Shown here piece by piece: positions 34,867-46,772 of a stretch of 64,000 nucleotides of DNA. Position 1 is the stretch's first letter. Every line of letters starts with the position of its first letter. A model generated the notes under the pieces. That model searched no databases. It saw only the letters and a list, made by a program, of their open reading frames with translations, and was not told the origin of the DNA. Made by a program: the position numbers and the translations under genes. Origin of the DNA: Trematomus loennbergii (taxonomy: Eukaryota; Chordata; Actinopteri; Perciformes; Nototheniidae); the NCBI GenBank assembly GCA_012861695.1, contig JAAOOA010000056.1, forward strand, positions 6,778,707 to 6,842,706, written 5' to 3'.

Positions 34867-37222
34867 AAATAAAATAAATAAAACCCATCTCGGCCGCTTG
34901 TATCCGCGATCTCGTTCTTTCGGTCATGACCCATCCTTCATGACCATACTGTAGGTGAGGGTAGGAACGAAAATGGCCCGGAAGACAGAGAGCTTTGCCT
35001 TCTGGCTCAGCTCTCTTTTCGTCACACGGTGCGGTAAAGCGACTGCAGTACCGCTCCCGCTGCTCCGATTCTCCGGCCCATCTCACGCTCCATTGTTCCC
35101 TCACTCGAGAACAAGACCCCGAGATACTTGAACTCCTTCACTTGGGGTAAGGACTCATTCCCTACTTGGAGTGGACAGTCCATCGGTTTCCTGCTGAGAA
35201 CCATGGCCTCAGATTTGGAGGTGCTGATCCTCATCCCAGCCGCTTCACACTCGGTTGCGAACCGATCCAGTGAGTGCTGAAGGTCGCAGACCGATGAAGC
35301 CATTAGAACCACATCATCTGCAAAAAGCAGTGGTGCAATCCTTAGTCCACCGAACTGCAGACCCCCTCCCCCTACGCCTCGAAATCCTATCCATGTATAT
35401 TACAAACAGGATTGGTGACAAAGCGCAGCCCTGGCGGAGGCCAACCCTCACCGGAAATGGGTCCGACTTACTGCCGAGGACCCGGACACAGCTCTCGCTT
35501 TGGGAGTACAGAGATTGGATGGCCCTGAGTAGAGACCCCCTCACCCCATACTCCTGCAGCACCTCCCACAGTAACTCCCTGGGAACCGGTCATACGCCTT
35601 CTCCAAATCTACAAAACACATGTAGACCGGATAAGCGTACTCCCAGGCCCCCTCCAGGATCCTTGCGAGAGTAAAAAGCTGATCCGTCGTTCCACGACCA
35701 GGACGGAATCCGCATTGTTCCTCCTCAATCTGAGGTTCGACAATCGGCCTGACCCTCCTTTCGAGTACCTTAGAGTAAACTTTCCCGGGGAGGCTGAGTA
35801 GTGTGATGCCTCTATAATTGGCACACACCCTCTGATCCCCCTTTTTGAAAAGGGGAACCACCACCCCGGTCTGCCACTCCTTCGGTACTGTTTCCGACTT
35901 CCACACAACGTTGATGAGACATGTCAATCATGACAGTCCCTCAACACCCAGAGCCTTCAGCATTTCTGGGCGGATCTCATCCACCCCCGGGGCTTTGCCA
36001 CTGTGGAGTTGCTGTGACTACCTCAGTGACCTCCCCCCGGGAGATTGGTGTTGATCCCCCGTCATACTCCAGCTCTGCCTCTACCATAGAGGGCGGAGTT
36101 GTCGGGTTCAGGAGTTCCTCAAAGTGTTCCTTCCAACGCCCTAACACTCCATCAGTTGAGGTCAACAGCGTCCCATCCTTACTGTACACAGCTTGGATGG
36201 TTCCCTGCTTCCCCCTCCTGAGGTGTCGGACAGTTTTCCAGAACAACTTTGGTGCCGCCCGGAAGTCCTTTTCCACGTCTTCTCCGAACTTCTCCCAGTC
36301 CCCCGGGATAACAAATCCCTGAAGGCCTCCTTCTTCAGTCGGACGGCTTCCCTGACCACCGGTGTCCACCAGGAGGTTCGAGGGTTACCGCCCCTTGAGG
36401 CACCTAAGACCTTGAGACCACAGCTCCCCGCCGGCTTCGGCAATAGAGGCTTTGAACACCGCCCACTCTGGTTCAATGTCCCCAGCCTCCACAGGGATGC
36501 CCGAAAAGCTCCGCCGGAGGTGTGAGTTGAAGGCCTCCTGAACTTGGGCCTCCTCCAGACGTTCCCAGTTCACCCGCACTACACGTTTGGGCTTACCAGG
36601 TCTGTCCAGAGGCTTCCCCCTCCACTCGACCCAACTCACCACCAGATGGTGATCAGTTGACAGCTCCGCCCCTCTCTTTACCGAGTGTCCAAAACATACG
36701 GCCTCAGGTCCGATGATACGATAACGAAATTGATCATGGACCTTCTGCCTAGGGTGCTCTGGTACCACGTACACCTATGAGCATCCTTATGTTCGAACAT
36801 GGTGTTTGTATGGCCAATCCATGACTAGCACAGAAGTCCAGTAACAAACCACCACTCCGGTTCAGATCAGGGGGGCTGTTCCTCCCAATCACGCCCCTCC
36901 AAGTGTCTCCATCATTGCCCACATGTGCGTTGAAGTCTCCCAGCAAGATTAAAGAGTCCCCTCCAGGAGTCCCATACAGGACTCTTTCCAGGGTCTCCAA
37001 GAAGGCTGAATACTCTGAAAACTGCTGTTTGGTGCATAAGCACGCACAACAGTCAGAGTTTTCCCCCCCATAACCCGCAGGCGTAGGGAGGCGACCCTCT
37101 CGTCCACTGGGGTAAATTCCAACAAAGAAGCACCCAACCGGGGGCTTGTGAGTATCCCCACACCCGCCCGTCGCCTCACACCTTGGGCAACTCCGGAGAA
37201 GATAGAGTCCAACCCCTTTTAT
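34867..37222 (-). mobile_element. Rex3 (RTE clade) LINE, degenerate, nested
   Basis: Minus-strand fragments in order show an APE-type endonuclease ([18 protein letters not shown] near 36900), a linker, and reverse transcriptase. The RT motifs include GVVVPLFKKGDQRVC..YRGITLLS, FVDLEKAYDR, GLRQGCALSPILFVIYMD and FADD (35313-35324). The sequence also matches, from memory, the widely used Rex3 primer sites near 35413 and 35855. Frames are split by shifts and stops (one just before FADD), so it is a pseudogene. The 5' part is truncated, and coding similarity stops after YGHEGWVMTERTRSRIQAAE, leaving out the C-terminus. An A/T-rich tail follows. ATACCAT at 34860-34866 and 37223-37229 is a plausible target duplication. 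Confidence 0.9.
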
Positions 37223-37393
37223 ATACCATCATGTTTAATCATGTTTTATGCCGTTTGCTAAGACTTGATAAGTCGCTCATAAAACACAGGAGGTATGGAA
37301 ACTAAGAACACCATATATTTGGTAGATTTGGCAGCTGATATAACTCAACACATTCGTTTTATTTCCTTTAACTGATGGATATAGAGTTGCTGC

Positions 37394-37410
37394 GGGGGGG
37401 GGGGGGGGGG
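37394..37410 (+). repeat. 17-base G homopolymer
   Basis: An uninterrupted run of 17 G inside the Harbinger-like element. Such runs are prone to slippage and assembly error. Confidence 0.9.
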
Positions 37411-38084
37411 TTGAGACGCACAGGCTGCAGTGGAGACGCTGCGCACAGCTGATAGACAGCTGGAACACAAACCACCAAATAAAAAAATAAACATTAATTG
37501 ACTCCACTCCGCAGGGATCCCCCGATACTTTTTTTAGTTTCTCATCATGGGGGGGTCTCCTGTCCCCGGCACAAACACACTGACACACTGCCTGTGGAAG
37601 GTTATGTGTATTTTGTCATTAACTTTTTTCGGACCACTTATTTATTTATTTTGGTGACGATCCGACCTTCATCCGACCTTCAACTCTGGTTCAAACTGCA
37701 TCCACGAAACAATGTGATTTGTCTCCACCTCCCCAAAAGAACCAACATCTGAAACGGTGTGAAATGTCTTTTTTAGCTGTTCTGTCGTCATTTCCTGCGA
37801 TCTTCTTCATGCAGTCAGTCAAAATGAATATTAATACGGGGCGTTTCTTTGACTATTTATAGGCAAATATGGGCGTTACGTGAAGCCCGCAAAAGCTGCG
37901 CCGCATTTCGAGTTGATTGCGATTTATAAAGGGAAACCGGCGTAGGACGTGCCGCACGCAAGTCCTACGCCGGTACGCAGTGTTTTATGAGTTGGGACAT
38001 TTCTGTGTGTATTTATTTGCTTTGTCCTACGTAAGCAACCTTCCCACGTGAATCCTACGCAAGGCTTTATAAATGAGGCCCCTG

Positions 38085-39735
38085 GTCATTATTACTGTGA
38101 AATACACCAGTTTCATTCTATAACAACCCTTCCAGATTTATTATTCTCACAAGTCATAACTCAACATACATGCTGTCATCTGGTTTATTTTGAATCTGTG
38201 TATATTACTTGGATACTCATTAAAACATCAGTGATGCAGTTTTCTTCCACAGTGCACAAAGCCATTCCCCTCACTTTGATAAATGGTTTACAATGTGACA
38301 TATTGAAAGCAGTTGAAATGAAAAGAAGAGCGAGTCGTGCACACTGCTGCACACATCTGATCTCTATGGTCTTAACATATTTCCAAATAACACAATAAAT
38401 AGCCAAAAGCACAAAATGATGATGATTTTATTAGAACATTTTCCAGATGGCTATGTTAAGTAGGACAAAACCTCTCTCTCTCTCTCTCTCTGGTGTCCAG
38501 ATTTGAATCTACATAAGCCATTCTGTCAATATGTTTGCACTGTACTGTAAAAAAGTCTGTGCCACGGGGAAAACATGGACCTGTTAATTCATTAGCCACA
38601 CTTTGAAGTCCTTCTCACCTTACTCCTAAACTCCATCGTTGGGTTTAGTTCAGCACTTGAGACGCAAATTAAAAGCAAAGACCTTGAGGCACGGGGGCCA
38701 TCTGGTCCTGGCTCCACTGTAAACGTTTCATTAGTCAGATAATTATTCTATTCCCCACAGGCATACAACTGCCTGAGGAATAAATGACCATGAGGCTGCA
38801 AACATGTATAGGTATACAATTACATTAGGACTTGTATGTGCAATACCACAATAAAGAATAAATACGTGCTTTTAGGTTATTTAATTTAAAAAGTAGTTTC
38901 CTGTAAGTATTCAAAATGAAGGCCTTTTTTTGAAGTTACATTTGCATTGTACAGCTGAATTTATTTAGTCAATTAGTAGTTCCAAAGGAGAGTGCCTGTC
39001 ACGCCATAGTATCTGAAAAGTAAAGTAACAGCTTCTCCAGTATGGGAGGACTTTCTTATAAACAGTCTAATATTTAAGAAAAACTATTCTGGATACATTT
39101 TGATGCCAATTCAGCCCAATTAAACATGTATTTAATATAGTATTTGTATGTTAACAATGGATCAAATGACTAAAAGTAATGAGAAAGGGTTCTTTTGTAG
39201 TGGCTCTACAGAGTTTCTTTGAAGCTCTTTGTTTTGGTTTTATGGCTTGGAACTTGACTATTTTTGGTTCACTTTCATCAACAGCAGTGCAGCAGCAACA
39301 GGCAGCTATTTCTGCCGAAAAAGCTTCAATTAAAACCCACTGCTCACTACCGATTAGGCACCAAATGGCAGATTGGCGAAGTTAATGACTACCTGGTGAA
39401 GGTGGTGGAACATTTAGACAGTTGTGATACATACACTCGTGCATTGGGCGGAACAAAAACAAAACTATAAAAGGTGGGCTCATTTTATAAAAGTGGAGAG
39501 AAACACAACTATACAAGCCAATGTTGCTTTGTATCTGCTGGATGTATAACACTAACCCTACCCGTAAAACACCAGTTTGCTAATGCTATCCTTTAAAATT
39601 ATATATTGGACAGTTATTTCAGCTTATTGTTTTGAGCTTTTCAGAATTACTTAAATAACAGTTTAGCTTTGTTGTGGGCATTCATGCACATGGAATAATT
39701 GATCCTCACTTACATTTCTGATTTTTACATGCCTC
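38085..39735. other. Unrecognised non-coding DNA
   Basis: Contains a CT microsatellite; nothing else was recognised. Confidence 0.5.
38472..38491 (+). repeat. CT microsatellite
   Basis: Ten uninterrupted CT units. Confidence 0.95.
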
Positions 39736-40245
39736 TTAAAAAGGTATGTTATACTGTTTTTCATCAATATGTTATAGGTCTCAGATATATACAAAACATG
39801 TCTCTGAAGTGTTGGCTCGAAATACCAAACAGACCGTGCATTGTAGCATCCCATAATCCCCTCTGTTTCAGCCCTGTTTCAAAAGTGCTGATTCTCTGTT
39901 ACGTTAGATGAAAATAAGGAGCCACTCCCCACGCCCTCTGAGAGATATTTGGTTAAAAAGAACACAATGGTGCTCTAGGAGGAGATTCAGGTGATAAGGG
40001 GGGGGGGGGTTACCTTGGTTGGTGATTGGCTAATGGTTACACAAGCCAAAAAAATCGTTATGACATCATTAAGAGGCCAAAATCTGATCAGCTCATTTTC
40101 AGACAGGTTTTTATATAAATGGATCAGGACAAAAAGTGAGCAAATCTTTTTTCCTGAAACTTTCAGAATCTCTTTACACAGAGGGGACACATGTTTATGT
40201 ATAAAAGACATGAAAAGTGGATTTTGCATAATAGGTGACCTTTAA
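39736..40245 (+). mobile_element. TTAA MITE family C (510 bp)
   Basis: TTAA at 39736-39739 and 40242-40245. The right end reads GCATAATAGGTGACCT before TTAA, and the left end has a degenerate inverted match (AAAGGTATGTTATAC). A 12-base G run (39998-40009) lies inside. No coding sequence. Confidence 0.55.
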
Positions 40246-40960
40246 CATGCCTGAAAATGTGATGGTCAGATTACATTTGCGTTTCGCTTCATAATTCTCA
40301 CGGTCCCAAGACGAGCTCCGTCATGTTTGGTGATAAGCCAGATGGCAATTAAACTTCAATTTGCTGTAAAGAATCATTATTCAAAAATAATAAAGCGACT
40401 GGCAGTTTGGGTCACCTGAAACCAAAGCTTTCATTTGTACACAAGGAATTGTCTGATGTACAGAAGAGATTTATTTGGATCCTGTTTCCTGCTTTGAGGT
40501 AAGATTTACAATTGTAGCCTTCCTTTGATGAGTATAATAACTCTTTCAGTATAGTCACTCCATATAATGCTGTTATAATGTGATGCAGCTTCTAGAGATG
40601 CCATGAAACACACAAGCTGTACGAACAGTTTATAATTCATTGCTAGCGTCATTCAAATGGAGGCATGGATACAACTCAAACCTTTGATCTGTGCTTTTTA
40701 TTGTTATTCAGGTAAAAGTTTTTCCATCACTCGTGATTTCTCAAACATGTGTTTTGCGTTCCAGCAGTGGCCACTATTGGTTCCACGAGTCTCCACATCA
40801 GACTTTTAGATGGCAAGAAGTTTAACAAGGAAGAAAAATGTTTCTCATGGAAATACAGATAAAATGGAAAAGTCTGGAAACTTTATAAAAGGACAAAAGT
40901 TCAAACAGTGGCCATGTTGTAAAATGCTATGTCTTTTCTGTCTATTAAAAATTTGAAAGT
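40246..40960. other. Unrecognised non-coding DNA
   Basis: No repeat ends or exons seen. Confidence 0.5.
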
Positions 40961-41552
40961 TTAAAGGTCCCATCATATGCTTTTCTGGTTATTACCCGTC
41001 CCCTTGTGTTTTATGTCGCTTTTTCTGCATGTAAACGGTCTGCAAAGTCACAAACCCTCAAAGTACACCCTGTAGCGAGTAAAACTAACACAGAAAAGAC
41101 CTGCCTATGCTGCCCCAGAACGCCTCATTGTAGATTTGTCATTTTCCATTTTTTTCTTCCGGGGCCTATTGACGTCACTAAGTCTGGACCAATTGGCACA
41201 CAGCTATAGAACAATAGGCACACCCTCTGCCAGGGTGGACTCCTGAGCAGCTCAGGAGTCCGCCCACGAGGCCCCCAGAGCGGACAGTGTGAGGTGGATT
41301 TCCCGCTGTATTTCCCTGGATGCTGGATATAGACTAAGTGCCATGTTAGCGGGACATTACGGACTCACGAGTCCGCCCCGCGAGGCCCCCGGAGCGGACA
41401 GTGTAAGGTGGATTTCCCGCTGTGTTTCCCTGGATGCTGGATATAGACCAAGTGCCATGCCAGCGGATACCATACACAATGTAAATCTATTCTAGTAGAC
41501 CTCAACAATGGAATTATGATCAGTAGAAATGGCCAAAACATGGGACCTTTAA
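40961..41552 (+). mobile_element. TTAA MITE family A (592 bp)
   Basis: TTAA at both ends, left end AGGTCCCATCATATG and right end ACATGGGACCT, with the same internal left and right segments as the copies at 13927 and 52145. The middle carries a 113-bp tandem duplication (41256-41467). A SINE lies directly to the right. Confidence 0.8.
41256..41467 (+). repeat. 113-bp tandem duplication inside MITE
   Basis: The segment starting GAGTCCGCCC and ending AGTGCCATG...AGCGG occurs at 41256-41352 and again at 41369-41467 with a few substitutions, giving a period of 113 bp. The only long frames through it are an artefact of the duplication. Confidence 0.85.
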
Positions 41553-41555
41553 ATC

Positions 41556-41810
41556 AAAGTAAGATAAGATAAGATTCAACTTATTGTCATTACGTAGTAC
41601 AGGTACTATGTAACGAAATGGTTTCTCTGCATTTGACCCATCCTAGTGTTAGGAGCAGTGGGCTGCCATTATGTACGGCGCCCGGGGAGCAGTGTAGGGA
41701 ACGGTGCCTTGCTCAGGGACACCTCGGTAGCACTTGGTCTTTCCGGGAGTTGAACTGGTGACCTTCCAGTTGCCAAGCCAAGTCCCTATGGACTTCGCCA
41801 CCACCGCCCT
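41556..41810 (-). mobile_element. tRNA-derived SINE with TTATC tail
   Basis: Read on the minus strand, it has the head GGGCGGTGGTGGCGAAG, a B-box-like CAGTTCAACTCCC, the body GAGCAAGGCACCGTTCCC and GCTCCCCGGGCGCCGTACAT, and a tail ending in TTATCTTATC repeats (41557-41575). This is a common teleost SINE layout. It abuts the MITE at 40961-41552. Confidence 0.75.
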
Positions 41811-44319
41811 AAAGTGCTACTATAACTGAAACATGTGAGTTCTAAATCTAAGGCATCAAATGTGTTCAACAAGATGTCAAATGTCCATACTTCATAAAAA
41901 TGATTTATTAACTTTGTAGCCATTTGAGTTTTCCCTACACATATAAGCTGGTAGTGTTGAGCACATCTTCATTTCGCGCCAGCATCTCCTCATTGAGGCA
42001 TGAGCAGAATTCCAACGTGACATGGGCAGATTTTGTTATGGTTTAGGTAAAGGTTTCCCTACGACTAAGTTGTATATATTTTTCTCTAACTCTAGGAGCA
42101 ATGGAAACCCCAGAAAATGTTTACTTTTTGCTGCCAAAGACAATGTACAATCCCATTCCCAACTCATTTAAGGCAATGCAAATAGCCAAACCAAATGTTT
42201 TCACAAAATTCTGATTACTTTATTTTCTTTAAAAACCACAGATCCACTATATTAGTACAATAAGGTTTAGTGCATGTCAAACTTAATAAAGATTACAGCA
42301 AAATGGACACGTTAAATCAAAAGGTAACAGCACAGAGAGGCACAAATTCAATCAAATACAGTTTTCCCCCACAGTATCCGTCCATTTCTTTAGGAGGAAA
42401 TCTAATTATGTCGACCCCAAAGCAGAGTTTCACCATAACGAGTGGATCAATTCATTATTTTTCTTCCAACAGAACAGGTTCCAAATGCAGAGTTGATGTA
42501 ACAGTCTTCAGGATGCAAGACACAGAGGGGACATGGAGCCCATCTGGATGCTGCTTCCTGATTGGATGGTCAACAAAGTGTCTTTTCCCAGCTGACCTCC
42601 ACTGATATGATGAACGAAGAGAGAAAGGAGAGAGCCTGGGTTCAGGGATACCAGAAGTTGGCTGTGGAAGAGGTGAGAGGTTCAATAAGTTCAAGGTATT
42701 AACTCGGCGGTCCACGTGGATAATAAAAGTAAAAGCGAAGATGAGAAGTGGCGTGCTGATTCAATTAAACGTTTTTATTAATGCTCCTTCTGTGTTGTTA
42801 TTCAAGGCCATCGTTCCAATGGCTATAACTCAAGGATGACACTGACACTTAAAATGGATTATGAAAGAGTCTGGCAGACTGACTGTCCCATCTCAAAGGA
42901 TGATTCAACACTTCTGTAACCAATGAAAGATAATAACATACCTACCGTATGAGAGAACAGTGGGAGCTTTACACAAGTAAATTGGGCATATCAATGACAT
43001 GAAGGCCCTGTTAACACTTGGCACTAAAATCAGTTCTGGGTGGTCTGATTATAAGTCGGCGACTCTAAGTACAGGTGCGAATACACCCAAAGCAGATGCT
43101 TCAGAATCCGCAAAACACTCAATCTTCACATTGGGTGCCAGAAAGTCCCCAATGGTGCTTATTAGGTGCAGTTCTTTCCTATCACCAGGTAACTCCCAAC
43201 TAAAATGTGGACCTGCATTGGCAAGCTTTATTGGCTCTTAGAGGAATGGCTCTGCCATTGGAAGAATACGGACAGGGTCTTTAATGAACTTAGACAGATT
43301 TTTTGCATTCTTTATATGCAAGTTTGGAAATATCTGACCCTTTTATGAATATAAACAGAATATCTTTTTATACTTTTATTTTAGTGATAGTCTTTGCTTT
43401 ATCTTAAACTTATTTTTTCCCTGACTGTTGACTTCGCTATCATAGAAGACTCCCCTCACATTAAAGCAATATTTAGGCAACATTTTAATAGCCTGCCACA
43501 CGTATGCACAGAGTTGGTTTAAATATCCCTGTTGAAAAATAATATCTTGAACCTTTGTGTTCTGGGTATATATATATACGCCAAGGAGATTATGTCCTCA
43601 GGATGTTGGAAGTAAGGTGTAGCATGGGGCCATGAGAAAAAAACTTCCTCATCATAGGGCAGATACACAAATTATGATTTAATATTATGAACTTCATGAG
43701 CTTGGGGCATTCATGTGTCGTTGGAATAATGTGATCATTTGGTTCCAGACAGGAAACGGGTATTCAAATGTTGTTCAAACGCTCTGAGCAATACAAATAC
43801 ACAACTTCTTTTTTGAGTCAGTCAAAGTCAACTTAACACAGGAAACTGGACCATCGGAAGAGCAAGTTAATGCACCATTGGATTTGGCAACGCTTTTCTT
43901 TTATGTAATACATATATTTTTTTGCATTACATTTTGTATCAATTTATTAATCTTTTAATGGTAAACTTAAGCCCTAACGTTATATGTTTACATACAAGTT
44001 GGCTATACAACAGGAGGTTCATGTTCCAATCATCCAAGGTGTTTTGAAGCACCAATGTAGATGTAGCTGTATGCAAACTTGTTGTGTAGCCTTATGGTCA
44101 AATTTAAATGTGCAACTTTCCAGAGATAAAATTAAAAGCGAGTAGGATAAATACACTTGGTGAGTAGTGCTTGATTTTAAATGTACATGATATATGTCTG
44201 AATAGGGCCCTGGAGGACGTGTCTAAATAAGAACAAACTGTATGTCTAGTGGAGGATTAAATTAGATAGGTCATTAAAAGAGCGTGTAGGAAAAACGCAC
44301 TTTAATTTTCTGTTGAATA
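41811..44319. other. Non-coding DNA downstream of BCKDHB
   Basis: AT-rich intergenic DNA. It may hold an extended BCKDHB 3' UTR. The open frames at 42270-42715 show no family likeness. Confidence 0.4.
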
Positions 44320-44503
44320 ATGTTTGTTTATTACTGATGGCAGATCATAGTTAGTTTTCATGTCTTCATAACTACATCACTGGAATATATAATATAGATT
44401 ATAGGGCAATGGTTGAGAGGCATTTATATACACTAAGTGTTTTAAATGACATCATTTATTTTCCTTCAAAGGAAGCTGTCGGATCTTTCCTACCTGACGG
44501 GGT
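44320..44503 (-). other. bckdhb: BCKDHB 3' UTR (probable)
   Basis: This is the minus-strand sequence after the BCKDHB stop codon. Two AATAAA signals are present on that strand, at 44455-44460 and 44327-44332. The second gives a 3' UTR of about 190-200 nt; the first would give a very short one. The true end cannot be fixed from sequence alone, and a longer UTR reaching further left is possible. Confidence 0.45.
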
Positions 44504-44710
<207 letters not shown>

Positions 44711-46249
44711 TCATGCAGGCAGAGAAGTCAAGCTAACATGTTCAGACTACAACAGATTTGATGTTTGAACCAGTCTGAGAGAAAGAAGGCATTCATGTAG
44801 GCTGCTGCAGACACGAGTATGTTCACATCATCAGTTTGCAACACGGTAAAGAGATATTATGTGATATTGGCAGAAAAACATAAAAAACAGTATCAAATGC
44901 TTGATCCAGAACGGATCAAAGAACTTGCCCTGTCTGATTAATATGCCCAAAGTTGAAATTGTTCGGGCAGGTGCTCAGTAAATTTGGCCACGGTTCAAAA
45001 CAAGCAATGACTCGTGTCTCCATAGTGCCTTTTGACCTCTCCCCATGGAGACAAAGCACAATGAAGTTCGACAAAACAGTACAAATGGGACAAACCCCCT
45101 GATGAGTTAAATGAACACACTTGAACGCGTGCAAAGATTTGCAGAAAAAGACCTGGAGTACCCTCTTTTAGATGTAATAGACCCGCAAACAACTCAAGCT
45201 ACCAAAACAAAGGCATACGTGTTGACTGAGGAAGTTGCATACTGTAGCCTGTCTCTGACATCCTCATGGTTCTAAATCTGTTTTCTGTCAGTGCTGATGA
45301 GGAGCTTTGATACTTTTAAAGCTTGTAAAAAAAAAAAAGAGAGAAAAGGCGAGGGGGGACCCAGCATATGTTTGCTGCCAGGTGCCTGTGGAGTTTACAA
45401 GGTACAACTTGTTCTGTATTGATGAATTCAAAAGAATTGCCAAGTAGGAATACAAGTCCAATATCATCAAGTGTGGATGCAGGAACCAATTAATGTAACA
45501 GGAAGAGTTTACAGCCATGCTAACAGATCTGTGAAGCTGCATCCAGGCACAGCACTGCTTTCAAACACATTACTTTGTGGGTGAGCATTTGCTAAGTGGC
45601 AATACAAAAATTACAGTCATCATTTTCTCATACACTAAATGTGTATTGGACAAATGAAGTGACAGGGGATCCCCTTAGTTATTTTAAAGTCTATTCTGAA
45701 GGGAAGCCAGATCATATTTGTTGAGACAGGAGGGCAGCATATCTGCCTACAAGTGTTCCGTTAAATGCCTAAGTAAGATCGTCTATCAGCACAGAACAAC
45801 GCCTTGTTAAATAGCTCAACAATAACAGCTGCAGCCCCCCCCCTTGAATAGTCAAAAATGAAAAACCGAGGACACGTCCATGTTTTCTTATGCTCAAATG
45901 TTTTTAATAAAGGAGGGGTTTGTTCAAGTACATGGGATTTGTTGTTTTGTTGCTATACCGTGGTATTGGTATCTAAAATTAGTGGAATTTAACTGGTATT
46001 TGTATGGACTACTTGAGTACTTAGGACGGTGGTGATATATAAGTAAACCAGCCATTATTGAGTTCAAATCAGTAAAGTTTTCTTAACAATAATTATTGGC
46101 ACAACATCCTGTAAACAGAGGCCAGAAGTCAGAGGTTTGGTGCCAGTAAGAATTCAATCTAAAAACAAGGGGGAGCTGCACCTGTTCTTGAAGCTTGAAT
46201 ACCATTTGAAGAAACCCTTCACTGCTCTGTCTCAGCCTTCCTTGTGGAC

Positions 46250-46772
46250 TTCTGAACAACCTGAGATTGATTCTCTCCGGCATGCACTAGAAACAGCGGC
46301 TGTACTACTGGTGACCTGAAAGACTTATCTTTGCATGTCAAAGTATTTTCTCCTTTAGAACATTGCTTTCATGTGTTGATAAATGTCCATGGAGCCCAGT
46401 AAAAGTCAGGTTCAAATTAAAAGTATATGCGAGTAGAGAAAATAAAGACAGTGGTTCTGGATTGTGTACAGTTTCATTGAAGAGTGATGCTTCAGACATG
46501 TTTTTGCGTTTGCTGCTAATACAGCCCCCAGGCAGAACATGAGATCATTAAGACGGTTCAATCTTGTTTAAAACATTATTCAGACGTGATGCCTGGCAGC
46601 TAGCTAACATACAGTACAAAAGCGTATTTCTTGGGCAAAGTTTGCTCTCATTTGATGGAAACATACAAACCAGGGAATGTTTGAATTGAACAGGAGTGTA
46701 CTTGAATAAACAGGGCTTGGAGCACAGCTGGATGTGGCATCTACTTTGAATTACTGTCAGGCAGATGGAAAC
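46250..46772 (+). repeat. Intronic duplication, copy 1
   Basis: This stretch of the last BCKDHB intron aligns by eye with 48651-49157. Shared blocks in the same order include TTTTCTCCTTT..CATTGCTTTCATGTG, AGTGGTTCT, ATTGAACAGGAGTGTACTTG and GGAGCACAG, up to GCAGATGGAA. Identity is partial and small indels are frequent. No transposon ends were seen. Confidence 0.75.

Larger units (their letters stand above)
34655..38081. mobile_element. Harbinger-like non-autonomous transposon, interrupted
   Basis: The 16-bp perfect terminal inverted repeats (GGGCCTCATTTATAAA and its complement) are flanked by CTG on both sides (34652-34654, 38082-38084). A 3-bp CWG duplication is known for some fish Harbinger transposons. 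The rebuilt empty site, AAAAGGT-CTG-GTCATTA, resembles the palindromic target reported for zebrafish Harbinger3. Subterminal repeats of TCCTACGC type cluster near the right end (37940-38062). Without the inserted Rex3 copy the element is about 1.07 kb and has no transposase. Confidence 0.65.

Noticed and set aside
35255..36525. Plus-strand frames of 110-139 codons
   Set aside because: Antisense shadows of the Rex3 reverse transcriptase.
41289..41495. 68-codon frame with an internal repeat of 17 residues
   Set aside because: Produced by the 113-bp tandem duplication inside a MITE.
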